From Variovorax paradoxus (GTDB lineage Bacteria > Pseudomonadota > Gammaproteobacteria > Burkholderiales > Burkholderiaceae_C): DNA of 64,000 nucleotides. The notes under the pieces are model-generated. The model saw nothing but the letters and a program-made list of their open reading frames with translations, ran no database searches and had not been told where the DNA came from. The position numbers and the translations under genes are program-made. Location: assembly GCF_018614955.1 (NCBI RefSeq), contig NZ_JAGGNV010000015.1, positions 62,001 to 126,000 on the forward strand. The letters are read 5' to 3'. This document shows, piece by piece, positions 25,307 to 33,587 of the stretch (the stretch's first letter is position 1; each line of letters begins with the position of its first letter).

Positions 25307-26401
25307 ATGAGATGCACAGCATTGGAGGATTCGCCTGCCTTTCCGACCTTCGACGCTCTGAACCGCTCCGCCTTGCCCTCACCCCGGGATATCGCCGCCG
25401 CATCGTATGGCGGAGACGAAGCGGGCCTGATCTGCGGCTATCTCTTCGACGCAGCGGCCGAAGAGCCGGCGCGCGCCATCGATTCGGCCGCCGCGGCCGC
25501 CTGGCTGCAGCAGGCCGAGCAGCCGTCCGGCGCCTTCCTGTGGCTGCACTTCAACCTGAGCCACGCGCAGGCCGAGCGCTGGCTGCAGCGGCACGCGGAC
25601 CTGTCCGACACCTTCTTCGAGACGCTGAAGGACGGCCTGCACTCGACCCGCATCGAGCGCGCCGACGATTCGCTGATCGCCGTCATCAACGATGTGCATT
25701 TCGAATTCAGTTTCGAGCCCTCGGACATCTCCACGCTGTGGATCAGCGTCGGCCCGCGCCTGGTGGTGACGGCGCGCGCGAAGCCGCTGCGCTCGGTCGA
25801 TGCGCTGCGCACGGCGGTAAAGGCCGGCGATGCGCCGCGCTCCACCACCGAGCTGCTCGAACACCTGCTGCGCGCGCAGGCCGAGGTGCTGGTGAGCATC
25901 GTGCGCGGCGTGACGGCGCGCATCGACACGATCGAGGACGAACTCCTGGCCGGCCGCCTCGACCACAAGCGCGCCCGGCTCGGCGCGATGCGCCGCCTGC
26001 TGGTGCGGCTCCAGCGCCTGCTGGCCCCCGAGCCGGCGGCGCTGTTCCGGCTGCTGCAGCGCCCGCCCTCCTGGATGGCCGAGGCCGATGCCCAGGAACT
26101 GCGCGGCTCGACCGAGGAGTTCTCGGTGGTGCTGCGCGACATGGGGGCGCTGCAGGAGCGCATCAAGCTGCTGCAGGAAGAGATCGCAGCCAACGTCAAT
26201 GAGGACAACAACCGCAGCCTGTTCGTGCTGACGGTGGTGACCGTGCTGGCGCTGCCGATCAACATCCTGGCCGGCCTGTTCGGAATGAACGTGGGCGGCA
26301 TCCCGCTGGCCGAGGACAAGCACGGTTTCTGGGTGGTGGTGGCGATCGTGCTGAGCTTCACCGTGGTCGCGGCCTGGGTCGCATTGCGCAAGAAACGCTG
26401 A
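25307..26401 (+). CDS. CorA/ZntB family divalent cation transporter
   Basis: A 364-residue pentameric channel-type transporter. The long N-terminal domain contains the W-L-H-F-N-L-S-H block. A long coiled helix follows (about residues 185-300). Two C-terminal membrane spans have the G-M-N selectivity motif at 326-328 between them, then G-G-I-P. The sequence W-L-H-F-N-L and the lack of the classical CorA Y-G-M-N-F context point to the ZntB side, which moves zinc. No Shine-Dalgarno is evident and a palindrome sits just upstream, so start and control are uncertain. Confidence 0.87.
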   Translation: MRCTALEDSPAFPTFDALNRSALPSPRDIAAASYGGDEAGLICGYLFDAAAEEPARAIDSAAAAAWLQQAEQPSGAFLWLHFNLSHAQAERWLQRHADLSDTFFETLKDGLHSTRIERADDSLIAVINDVHFEFSFEPSDISTLWISVGPRLVVTARAKPLRSVDALRTAVKAGDAPRSTTELLEHLLRAQAEVLVSIVRGVTARIDTIEDELLAGRLDHKRARLGAMRRLLVRLQRLLAPEPAALFRLLQRPPSWMAEADAQELRGSTEEFSVVLRDMGALQERIKLLQEEIAANVNEDNNRSLFVLTVVTVLALPINILAGLFGMNVGGIPLAEDKHGFWVVVAIVLSFTVVAAWVALRKKR

Positions 26402-26427
26402 AAAGACGAAAAGAATAAGATCGTGGC

Positions 26428-27282
26428 GTGTCTTCCATCCTCAATGCAGACCTGCACTGCCACTCCGTGGTGTCCGACGGCACCCTGACCCCCGAAGAGC
26501 TGGCCGCCCGGGCCGCCGCCAACGGCGTCGAACTCTGGGCCCTGACCGACCATGACGAAATCGGCGGCCAGCACCGCGCAGCCGCGGCAGCCCGCGCGCA
26601 GGGCATGAAGTACCTCACCGGCACCGAGATCTCGGTCACTTTCGCCAACGAAACGGTGCACATCGTGGGCCTGGGCTTCGACCCCGACGACGCGGCGATG
26701 AGCGAGGGCCTCTACGACACGCGCGGCGGCCGCGGCAAACGCGCGATGGAGATGTCCGAAGGCCTGGCCAAGGTCGGCATCCATGGCGCCTACGAAGGTG
26801 CGCTCAAGTTCGTCGGCAATCCCGAGCTCATCTCGCGCACGCATTTCGCGCGCTTCCTGGTCGAGCAGGGCCATTGCCGCGACACCAACGAGGTGTTCCG
26901 CAAGTTCCTCACCGAAGGCAAGCCCGGCTACGTGCCGCACCGCTGGGCCACGCTGAAGGATGCCGTGCAATGGATCACCGGCGCGAAGGGCGTGGCCGTC
27001 ATCGCCCATCCCGGCCGCTACAAGTTCACGGCCAACGAGGAGTACGCCCTCTTCCTCGAATTCAAGGAGCACGGCGGCCGGGCGATCGAGGTCGTCACCG
27101 GCAGCCACTCGCCGGCCGAATACGTCGAATACGCCGACAAGGCGCTGGAGTTCGGCTTCGCCGCTTCGCGCGGCAGCGACTTCCACAGCCCCGACGAAAG
27201 TCATTGCGACCTGGGCAAACTTCCCTGGCTCCCCGGCAAACTGACGCCGGTGTGGGAGCTGCTGGAGCACCGCATCCAGTGA
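26428..27282 (+). CDS. PHP-domain 5'-3' exoribonuclease/phosphoesterase (RNase AM, YciV/TrpH family)
   Basis: A 284-residue metal-dependent phosphoesterase. The PHP metal ligands are visible as D-L-H-C-H-S (His10, His12), the T-D-H-D-E strand near 41-45, T-G-T-E-I-S, the I-A-H-P-G-R block and the C-terminal G-S-D-F-H-S. Characterised homologues trim RNA 5' ends or release AMP from 3',5'-bisphosphate nucleotides. Translation starts at a GTG at 26428. Its stop overlaps the GTG start of the next gene (GTGA). Confidence 0.85.
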   Translation: MSSILNADLHCHSVVSDGTLTPEELAARAAANGVELWALTDHDEIGGQHRAAAAARAQGMKYLTGTEISVTFANETVHIVGLGFDPDDAAMSEGLYDTRGGRGKRAMEMSEGLAKVGIHGAYEGALKFVGNPELISRTHFARFLVEQGHCRDTNEVFRKFLTEGKPGYVPHRWATLKDAVQWITGAKGVAVIAHPGRYKFTANEEYALFLEFKEHGGRAIEVVTGSHSPAEYVEYADKALEFGFAASRGSDFHSPDESHCDLGKLPWLPGKLTPVWELLEHRIQ

Positions 27283-28223
27283 GCGGGCCGTCCACGAGCG
27301 GCGGCCTGGCTGCCCGGAAGAGCACGCGCGACATCGCATCCGAGCGCATCCTCGCCGGCATCGGTCTCGTGATCCTGGCCGTCGCCTGCTTCGCGACGCT
27401 GGACACCGCCACCAAGCTTTCGACCGCCGGCGTGCCGATTCTGATGGGCGTGTGGTTCCGCTACGCCTTCCAGGCGGTGGCGACCACGGTCGTGCTGCTG
27501 CCCAGGTACGGCCCCGCGCTGCTGCGCACCCAGCACCCCAAGTACCAGCTGCTGCGCGGCGCCCTGCTGCTCGCGTCGAGCACGCTGGCCTTCCTCAGCC
27601 TGCGCTACATGCCGCTGGCCGAATTCACCTCGGTGGTGCTGATCGCGCCGCTGGTCATCACGCTCCTGGCCGCCACCACGCTCAAGGAACAGGTCTCGCC
27701 GCTGCGCTGGGCGCTGGTGGCGGGCGGCTTCGCCGGCACGCTGGTTATCCTGCGCCCGGGCGGCGAGGCCTTCAGCTGGGCCGTGCTGCTGCCGATCGGG
27801 CTGGTGCTCACCAATGCCTGGTTCCAGGTGCTGACCAGCAAGCTGGCGCAGACCGAGAACCCGCTCACGATGCACTTCTATACCGGCTGGGTCGGCACTC
27901 TGCTGGCCTCGCTCGCCCTGCCCTTCGCGTGGGCGGCACTGCCGGGCTGGCACTGGTGGGCCTTGCTGTGCCTGATGGGCTTCATGGGCACGGTTGGCCA
28001 TTTCATCCTGATCCTGGCCTACCAGCGCGCGCCCGCTTCCACGCTCACGCCCTACCTCTACGCACAGATCGCGTTTGCGATGCTGGGCGGCTGGCTCATG
28101 TTCTCGCAGGTGCCGGACCGGCTCTCGCTGATCGGCATCGCGACGATCGCGATCTGCGGCGCGGCCGGCGCCTGGCTCACGGTGCGCGAGCGCCGCGTGC
28201 CTATAGAGCCCGCGGAGTCTTGA
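27279..28223 (+). CDS. DMT superfamily EamA-type transporter
   Basis: A 314-residue inner-membrane protein with ten hydrophobic spans arranged as two EamA repeats. Repeat 1 covers about residues 20-150 and repeat 2 about 165-295. The repeats end with the typical L-A-E-F-T-S-V-V-L-I-A-P-L block and S-T-L-T-P-Y-L-Y-A-Q-I-A. Translation starts at a GTG that overlaps the upstream stop by four bases. Members export amino acids or metabolites; the substrate is not predictable. Confidence 0.8.
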   Translation: MSGPSTSGGLAARKSTRDIASERILAGIGLVILAVACFATLDTATKLSTAGVPILMGVWFRYAFQAVATTVVLLPRYGPALLRTQHPKYQLLRGALLLASSTLAFLSLRYMPLAEFTSVVLIAPLVITLLAATTLKEQVSPLRWALVAGGFAGTLVILRPGGEAFSWAVLLPIGLVLTNAWFQVLTSKLAQTENPLTMHFYTGWVGTLLASLALPFAWAALPGWHWWALLCLMGFMGTVGHFILILAYQRAPASTLTPYLYAQIAFAMLGGWLMFSQVPDRLSLIGIATIAICGAAGAWLTVRERRVPIEPAES

Positions 28224-28239
28224 ACCGGCAGAATGAAGC

Positions 28240-28875
28240 ATGGCCCAGTACTTCGAACTCCACCCCGACAACCCGCAGCAGCGCCTTCTCAAGCAGGCTG
28301 CAGCCCTGCTGGCGCGCGGCGAGATCGTCGCGGTGCCGACCGATTCGAGCTATGCGCTGGCCTGCCACCTGGACGACAAGGACGCGGTCGACCAGCTGCG
28401 CCGCATCCGCCAGGTCGACGAGAAGCACCACCTGACGCTGATCTGCCGCGACCTGAGCGAGCTCGCCGCCTATGCGCGGGTCGACAACAAGCAGTACCGG
28501 CTGCTCAAGGCGGCCACGCCAGGGCCCTACACCTTCCTGCTGGAAGCCACCAAGGAAGTGCCGCGGCGCGTCAGCCATCCGCAGCGCAAGACCATCGGCC
28601 TGCGCGTGCCCGACCACCGGGTGCTGGGCGAACTGCTCATGCTGCATGGCGAGCCGCTGCTGGCCACCACGCTGATCCCGCCCGGCGAGACCGAGGCGCT
28701 CAACGATGCGCAGCTGATCCGCGAACGCTTCGAGAAGCAGATCGGCGCCGTGATCGACGCCGGCGCCTGCCCTTCGGAGCCGACCACGGTGGTCGATCTC
28801 ACGCCCATGGGCACGGGCGGCGACCCGGTCCTGGTGCGGCAGGGCCGCGGCGCGCTTGCGGTGCTGGGTCTATAG
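28240..28875 (+). CDS. Sua5/YciO/YrdC family protein (YciO-like)
   Basis: A 211-residue protein with the YrdC fold. The early G-E-I-V-A-V-P-T-D-S-S-Y-A-L-A-C block contains the nucleotide/threonine-binding loop, followed by K-H-H-L-T-L-I-C-R-D-L and P-G-P-Y-T-F-L-L-E-A-T. YrdC/TsaC makes threonylcarbamoyl-AMP for tRNA t6A. The sequence, with its K-H-H-L and E-A-T-K-E-V-P variants, is nearer YciO, whose role is less clear. It starts 16 bases after the EamA gene and is probably co-transcribed with the genes upstream and downstream. Confidence 0.82.
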   Translation: MAQYFELHPDNPQQRLLKQAAALLARGEIVAVPTDSSYALACHLDDKDAVDQLRRIRQVDEKHHLTLICRDLSELAAYARVDNKQYRLLKAATPGPYTFLLEATKEVPRRVSHPQRKTIGLRVPDHRVLGELLMLHGEPLLATTLIPPGETEALNDAQLIRERFEKQIGAVIDAGACPSEPTTVVDLTPMGTGGDPVLVRQGRGALAVLGL

Positions 28876-28910
28876 CCGGGGCCCCGAGGCCGGTCTGAGA
28901 CAATTCGTCG

Positions 28911-29582
28911 GTGGATATTTCAAACCTGATTCAAACCGTGCTGATCTACGCACTGCCCGTGGTCTTCGCGATCACGGTGCACGAGGCGGCCCACGGCTAT
29001 GTGGCCCGCTACCTCGGCGACAACACGGCCTACGCGCTCGGGCGCGTGACGCTCAACCCGATCAAGCACATCGACCCCATCGGCACCATCCTGATGCCGC
29101 TTCTGCTGTACTTCGCGACCTCGGGCGCCTTCCTGTTCGGCTATGCCAAGCCGGTGCCGGTCAATTTCGGCCAGCTGCGCAATCCGAAGCGCGACATGAT
29201 CTGGGTGGCGCTGGCCGGGCCGGCCTCGAATTTCATCCAGGCCATCCTGTGGGCCCTGTTGCTGGTTGGCCTGGTCGCGGCCGGCGTCGATGAAACCTTT
29301 TTCATCAAGATGGCGCAAGGCGGCGTGCTGGTCAATCTCGTGATGTGGGCCTTCAACCTGTTCCCGCTGCCGCCGCTCGACGGCGGCCGGGTGCTGGCCG
29401 GCCTCCTGCCGCGCGGCGGCGCGCAGGACTTCCTCGCGCGCATCGAGCCTTACGGCTTCTTCATCGTGATGGCCCTGGTCATCGCCGGCATCGTCAGCAC
29501 CTGGTGGCTGCGCCCGCTGATGGGCTTCGGCTATCAGGCCATCAACCTGCTGATCTCGCCCCTCACGGCCCTGCTGCGCTGA
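28911..29582 (+). CDS. Site-2 protease-like M50 family membrane metalloprotease
   Basis: A 223-residue membrane protein with the zinc motif H-E-A-A-H near residues 24-28 in its first span. The second conserved block N-L-F-P-L-P-P-L-D-G-G-R-V-L carries the third ligand, Asp. The central block K-P-V-P-V-N and the G-P-A-S-N strand are typical of the short prokaryotic S2P group. The gene starts with GTG at 28911, 35 bases after the YciO-like gene and 10 before trpS. Substrates of this short group are mostly unknown. Confidence 0.85.
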   Translation: MDISNLIQTVLIYALPVVFAITVHEAAHGYVARYLGDNTAYALGRVTLNPIKHIDPIGTILMPLLLYFATSGAFLFGYAKPVPVNFGQLRNPKRDMIWVALAGPASNFIQAILWALLLVGLVAAGVDETFFIKMAQGGVLVNLVMWAFNLFPLPPLDGGRVLAGLLPRGGAQDFLARIEPYGFFIVMALVIAGIVSTWWLRPLMGFGYQAINLLISPLTALLR

Positions 29583-29592
29583 GCTTTCTTCC

Positions 29593-30918
29593 ATGGCAAC
29601 GTCTTCCACCGCTCCCGTCCGCTTCCTCACTGGCATCACCACCAGCGGCACGCCGCATCTGGGCAACTACGTCGGCTCGGTGCGTCATTCGGTGCGCTTC
29701 AGCCGCCAGGCCCATGTGCAGAGCTTCTACTTCCTGGCCGACTACCACGCGCTGATCAAGGTCGACGAGCCGGCGCGCATCCAGCGCTCGACCCTCGAGA
29801 TCGCCGCCACCTGGCTGGCCTGCGGACTCGATCCGGAGCGCGTCACCTTCTACCGCCAGTCCGACATCGTCGAGATCCCGGAGCTCACCTGGTTCCTGAC
29901 CTGCGTCACCGGCAAGGGCATGCTGAACCGCGCCCACGCCTACAAGGCGCAGATGGACAAGAACATCGCGCGCGGCGAGGACCCGGACGCCGACGTGAGC
30001 GCCGGCCTCTTCATGTACCCGGTGCTGATGGGCGCCGACATCCTGTTGTTCAACGCCCACAAGGTGCCGGTGGGCCGCGACCAGGTGCAGCACATCGAGA
30101 TGGCGCGCGACATGGCGCAGCGCTTCAACCACCTCTACGGCGAGCACTTCACGCTGCCCGAGGCCGAGATCGACGACGCCGTGGCGACGCTGCCGGGCCT
30201 CGACGGCCGCAAGATGAGCAAGAGCTACGACAACACGATCCCGCTCTTCACCCCGCGTGCACAGCTGCAGAAGCTCATCGCGGGCATCGTGACCGACTCG
30301 CGCGCACCCGGCGAGCCCAAGGACATCGAGGGCTCGGCGCTGTTCCAGATCTACCAGGCCTTCGCCGACAGCGAGGAAACCGAGGCGCTGCGCCGGGCCT
30401 ACGCCGACGGCATCGGCTGGGGCGACGCCAAGCAGATCCTGTTCGAGCGCATCGACCGCGAGGTCGCACCGATGCGCGAACACTACGATGCCCTGCTCAA
30501 TGACCCGGCGCAGATCGAGAAGATCCTGCTGGCCGGCGCCGACAAGGCGCGAGCGCTTTCCCGCCCCTTCATGGCCGAGCTGCGCCACGCCGTCGGCCTG
30601 CGCAATCTCGGGGCCCGGGGCCAGGGTACGGCCCGCAAGGCGGCCAAGGCCGCGCGGCCGAGCTTCAAGCAATACCGCGAAAAAGATGGGCTTTTTTATT
30701 TCAAGCTGCTCGACGCGACCGGCGTACAACTGATACAAAGTCTGGGTTTCGCGTCGCCGCAGGAGGCGGGCCGGGCCATCGCCATGCTGCGCGAGCAGCG
30801 CGGCGGCGGACTGGCCCTGATCGCCGCGCAGCTCGAACCCATCGACAATGCAGGCATGCGAACGGCAACGGAGGCCCTGGAAGCGCTTGCATCCGAGGCT
30901 GCAAACGAGAAGAACTAG
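29593..30918 (+). CDS. trpS: Tryptophanyl-tRNA synthetase
   Basis: A 441-residue class I aminoacyl-tRNA synthetase that charges tRNA-Trp. The HIGH-equivalent motif is T-P-H-L-G-N-Y near residue 20. The KMSKS motif is G-R-K-M-S-K-S around 206. Trp/ATP pocket blocks such as L-M-G-A-D-I-L-L-F and V-G-R-D-Q-V-Q-H are present. The protein is about 100 residues longer than E. coli TrpS, with a basic linker (A-R-K-A-A-K-A-A) leading to an extra C-terminal domain, as in other beta-proteobacteria. It may share a transcript with the protease and YciO genes upstream. Confidence 0.93.
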   Translation: MATSSTAPVRFLTGITTSGTPHLGNYVGSVRHSVRFSRQAHVQSFYFLADYHALIKVDEPARIQRSTLEIAATWLACGLDPERVTFYRQSDIVEIPELTWFLTCVTGKGMLNRAHAYKAQMDKNIARGEDPDADVSAGLFMYPVLMGADILLFNAHKVPVGRDQVQHIEMARDMAQRFNHLYGEHFTLPEAEIDDAVATLPGLDGRKMSKSYDNTIPLFTPRAQLQKLIAGIVTDSRAPGEPKDIEGSALFQIYQAFADSEETEALRRAYADGIGWGDAKQILFERIDREVAPMREHYDALLNDPAQIEKILLAGADKARALSRPFMAELRHAVGLRNLGARGQGTARKAAKAARPSFKQYREKDGLFYFKLLDATGVQLIQSLGFASPQEAGRAIAMLREQRGGGLALIAAQLEPIDNAGMRTATEALEALASEAANEKN

Positions 30919-30980
30919 GGAAGATTCCGCGCGTAACGACCGGCACCGCCGGCCAGCGCGCACACAGTGAGAAAAAAGTT

Positions 30981-31583
30981 ATGAGTATTTATGTCATCGA
31001 CGATCATCCCCTGATGCGCGACGCCATCGTGATGGTGTTGCGGCGCCTGCGACCGGCCGAGAACATCGTGGAGCTGGAACGGCTCGACAAGCTGGCCAGC
31101 GCCGTCAAACAGCACGGCGCGCCGGGCCTGTTCTGCCTCGACCTGAAACTGCCCGATGTGACAGGCGTTTCAGGCGTGATCGCGGTGAAGCAGATCTACC
31201 CCGACGTTCCGGTCGCGGTCTACTCGGCCTCGCCGGCAGCCGACATGGAAGAGGCCTGCATCGAGGCCGGCGCGGATACCTACATCGAGAAGTCGGCCAG
31301 TTCCGCAGAGCTCACGGCCGCGCTGCGCGGCCTCCTGATGGCCGACTCCGACGCCGAGGAGCCGGTGGCCGCCGCCAACAGCAAGCTCTCGAAGCGCCAG
31401 ACCCAACTGATCGCCATGCTCGACCAGGGCATGAGCAACCGCGACATCGCGACCGAGCTCGACATCAGCGAGCACACGGTGAAGGTGCACCTGTGGCGCC
31501 TGTTCCGCCGCCTCGGCGTGAAGAGCCGGACGCAGGCGCTGCACCACGCGCGCACCAACGGGCTGCTTTCGAGTAACAGTTAG
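30981..31583 (+). CDS. NarL/LuxR family response regulator
   Basis: A 200-residue two-component regulator. The receiver domain (about 1-120) has the acidic pair Asp7-Asp8, the phosphoacceptor Asp54 in C-L-D-L-K-L-P-D, a conserved S-A-S-P strand and the I-E-K-S lysine. The C-terminal LuxR helix-turn-helix (about 135-195) has L-S-K-R-Q-T-Q-L-I-A-M-L and the recognition helix S-E-H-T-V-K-V-H-L. A sensor kinase gene converges on it across a shared terminator, and I infer they are partners. The target genes are unknown. Confidence 0.9.
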   Translation: MSIYVIDDHPLMRDAIVMVLRRLRPAENIVELERLDKLASAVKQHGAPGLFCLDLKLPDVTGVSGVIAVKQIYPDVPVAVYSASPAADMEEACIEAGADTYIEKSASSAELTAALRGLLMADSDAEEPVAAANSKLSKRQTQLIAMLDQGMSNRDIATELDISEHTVKVHLWRLFRRLGVKSRTQALHHARTNGLLSSNS

Positions 31584-31684
31584 CTCACCCCCAGGCTTCG
31601 CGCACTTCGTGTCGCTACGCCAACCCCCTCACGGGGGGCAACACCAGCGGCCCGGCAAAGCCGGTTCCGCGGTGTTCCTGGAAC
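31584..31684. repeat. Dispersed intergenic repeat, Comamonadaceae type
   Basis: The stretch after the response regulator holds GCTTCGCGCACTTCGTGTCG, then CCCCCTCACGGGGGG as a hairpin, then GGCCCGGCAAAGCCGG as a second hairpin and CCGCGGTGTTC. I recognise this composition from memory as a recurrent element in Comamonadaceae intergenic regions. That recognition is unverified here, because only one copy is in this window. Confidence 0.45.
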
Positions 31685-31711
31685 AAAAAGGCCGCTGAAC
31701 GCGGCCTTTTT
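31685..31711. terminator. Bidirectional rho-independent terminator
   Basis: AAAAAGGCCGC and GCGGCCTTTTT form an 11-base perfect stem around the loop TGAAC. A T-run follows on either strand. It sits between the convergent response regulator and sensor kinase genes and can end both transcripts. Confidence 0.9.
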
Positions 31712-31712
31712 A

Positions 31713-33149
31713 TTAGCCCACGGCGCCCGAAATGCGCGTCTGGGCCTGCGATTCGTCGGCGTCGTGCAAGGCGACCCGGAATACGCTTCCCCTGCCCAGC
31801 CTGGAGCGCACGCTGACGGGATGCCCGAGCGCATGCGACAGCCGCGCCACGATGGCCAGGCCCAGGCCGAAGCCGTCGGAGGTGCCGGCATGGTCGGCCA
31901 CCTTGTAGAACTCCAGGAACACGTCGCGCAAGTGCTCGCGCGCGATGCCGATGCCGGTGTCCCACACCTCCACGCGCAGGCCGTCGCGCGTGTGCCGCGA
32001 GGCCAGCAGGACGCCGCCCTCGGCGGTGTACTTGATCGCGTTGGCCAGCAGGTTGCCGATCATGCGGCGCACGCGGATCGGGTCGGTCAGCACGGCGCCG
32101 GAACTCACATGCATGCGAAAGGTCAATCCCTTGGCCTCGGCCACCGGTCGGTACTGCAGCTCGAGGTCGTGCAGCAGCTGGGCGACGTCCACCCGCTCGA
32201 TGTGCAGCCGCACCTGGCCCGAATCGATGCGTGCGAGGTCGAACAGCGAATCGAAGAGCGCATTGACCGCGTGGGTGGCACGCACGATCTTGGGTGCGAT
32301 CTCGGCCACCAGTTCAGGCTCGTTGCGCAGCCAGTCGGCATAGAGCGAGAGCGCCAGCACGGGCTGGCGCATGTCGTGCGCGGCGCTCGCCAGAAAGCGG
32401 TTCTTCATCGCCACCGCCGACACCGCCGCCTGCCGCTGCTGCGTGAGCGAGTTGATCAGGATGTGGTTGTGGAACAGCAGCTCGAAGCTGTTGCGCGCCG
32501 TCTCGTGGATGCGCCGCCCCGCGCGCAGCAGCAGCCACCAGTGCAGGCCCGGCAGCAGCAGGAAGCCGTAGTGGAAGTGCGGCCGTTCGAACTTGAGCTC
32601 GATCACGCGGAAGACGATCGCCAGCAGCATCGTGACGAACAGCGTGTTGACGTAGCGCTTGAGCAGCGGCGGATGCAGCGCCAGTCCGTTGAGCGGAAAG
32701 GTCGCCACCCCGGCGACGATCAGCCAGCTCATGAACTGGTTCACCAGCGGCGTGCGCTCGAAGAAGATCAGGATCGACAGGCCCCAGGCGAAGGCGCTGG
32801 CGCTCCAGAGAAAGCGGTAGCGCTCGACGAAGTACTGCTGGGCGGCCGAGTCGCGGTCGGCGTAGTGCCGGCCGTAGAGCTGCTCGCCCCAGATGCGGCA
32901 AGCGGTGGCGCCGATGCCGATGGCGAGCCAGGCGAACAGCTGCCAGGGCGGCACGTGGCCCCAGCTCAGGCCGACCATGGCCGGCATCAGGGCCGCAGCC
33001 AGCAGGTACGAGCCGCGGGACGCCCGCATCAGGCTGCGGATCAGCTCGCCGCGCACCCACGGTTCGGCCTCGTCGGCGGATGCCGGTGCCGGAGTGAGGC
33101 TCGCAAAGGACGAGTTGCCCAAGCCTGCGAATGACGAATTACCCATCAT
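31713..33149 (-). CDS. Membrane sensor histidine kinase, hybrid-free
   Basis: A 478-residue kinase. Residues about 45-210 contain five or six hydrophobic spans forming an integral-membrane sensor. The dimerisation helix has the phosphorylated His258 in S-A-A-H-D-M-R-Q-P. The catalytic domain follows, with the N-box N-L-L-A-N-A-I-K-Y, the G1 box D-T-G-I-G-I and the G2 region G-L-G-L-A-I-V. The first 20 residues contain a near-exact tandem repeat (G-N-S-S-F-A). The ATG at 33149 is preceded by a purine-rich GGGAGAGG about 12 bases upstream. The stop codon lies at the shared terminator with the response regulator. Confidence 0.88.
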   Translation of the reverse strand: MMGNSSFAGLGNSSFASLTPAPASADEAEPWVRGELIRSLMRASRGSYLLAAALMPAMVGLSWGHVPPWQLFAWLAIGIGATACRIWGEQLYGRHYADRDSAAQQYFVERYRFLWSASAFAWGLSILIFFERTPLVNQFMSWLIVAGVATFPLNGLALHPPLLKRYVNTLFVTMLLAIVFRVIELKFERPHFHYGFLLLPGLHWWLLLRAGRRIHETARNSFELLFHNHILINSLTQQRQAAVSAVAMKNRFLASAAHDMRQPVLALSLYADWLRNEPELVAEIAPKIVRATHAVNALFDSLFDLARIDSGQVRLHIERVDVAQLLHDLELQYRPVAEAKGLTFRMHVSSGAVLTDPIRVRRMIGNLLANAIKYTAEGGVLLASRHTRDGLRVEVWDTGIGIAREHLRDVFLEFYKVADHAGTSDGFGLGLAIVARLSHALGHPVSVRSRLGRGSVFRVALHDADESQAQTRISGAVG

Positions 33150-33185
33150 GGCTTACTGCCCTCTCCCACTGTCAGTTCGGCCATT

Positions 33186-33206
33186 AAAAAGCCCCTCGCG
33201 AGGGGC
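33186..33206 (-). terminator. Rho-independent terminator for the gdhB-small protein operon
   Basis: A perfect 16-base palindrome (GCCCCTCG/CGAGGGGC, 33191-33206) is followed on the minus strand by five T. It lies 63 bases downstream of the 67-residue gene and upstream of the sensor kinase, so it should end transcription coming from glutamate dehydrogenase. Confidence 0.85.
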
Positions 33207-33269
33207 CCTGCATCCCGCCGCGCCTACGGCGGCGACGAGCGATCTTAACTGCGCACGAAGGAGGATCCG

Positions 33270-33473
33270 CTATTCGCCGCCGAAGTAGCGCATCGCCGTG
33301 CGCCCCAGCGGCGTGACCGCGTTGACGACCGCGGCCGCGCCGTCGTCCAACGGAATGTCCGCCTTGACGTAACCCGCGTCGCGCAGGATGCGCAGGTGCT
33401 CGATGTCCTCCTCGTGCGTGACCGTCATCGGCAATGCGCCGGCGATGATCCGCCTCAGCAGCTCGTACGCCAT
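33270..33473 (-). CDS. Small conserved-looking protein of unknown function (67 aa)
   Basis: I do not recognise this protein. It starts at 33473 after a strong AGGAGG site 6 bases upstream and begins M-A-Y-E-L-L-R-R-I-I-A-G-A-L. A regular helix-turn-helix-like pattern follows (H-E-E-D-I-E-H-L-R-I-L-R-D-A-G-Y-V) and then a beta-like end, V-N-A-V-T-P-L-G-R-T-A. This resembles the recognition and wing portion of a minimal winged helix, of the sort that reads D-A-G-Y-V-x-A. No membrane span or cysteine is present. It lies 114 bases after NAD-GDH on the same strand and before a terminator. Confidence 0.7.
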   Translation of the reverse strand: MAYELLRRIIAGALPMTVTHEEDIEHLRILRDAGYVKADIPLDDGAAAVVNAVTPLGRTAMRYFGGE

Positions 33474-33587
33474 CTCTCCTCCTTGCCCGTTGTGTTTCTC
33501 TTCTTCCGGAGATTGTGGCGTATGGCAAGGCATGAACAGCGCGGGCAGGATCGGGCCTTACCCTGAGCAGCAAGGCCCGAAGCGCGG

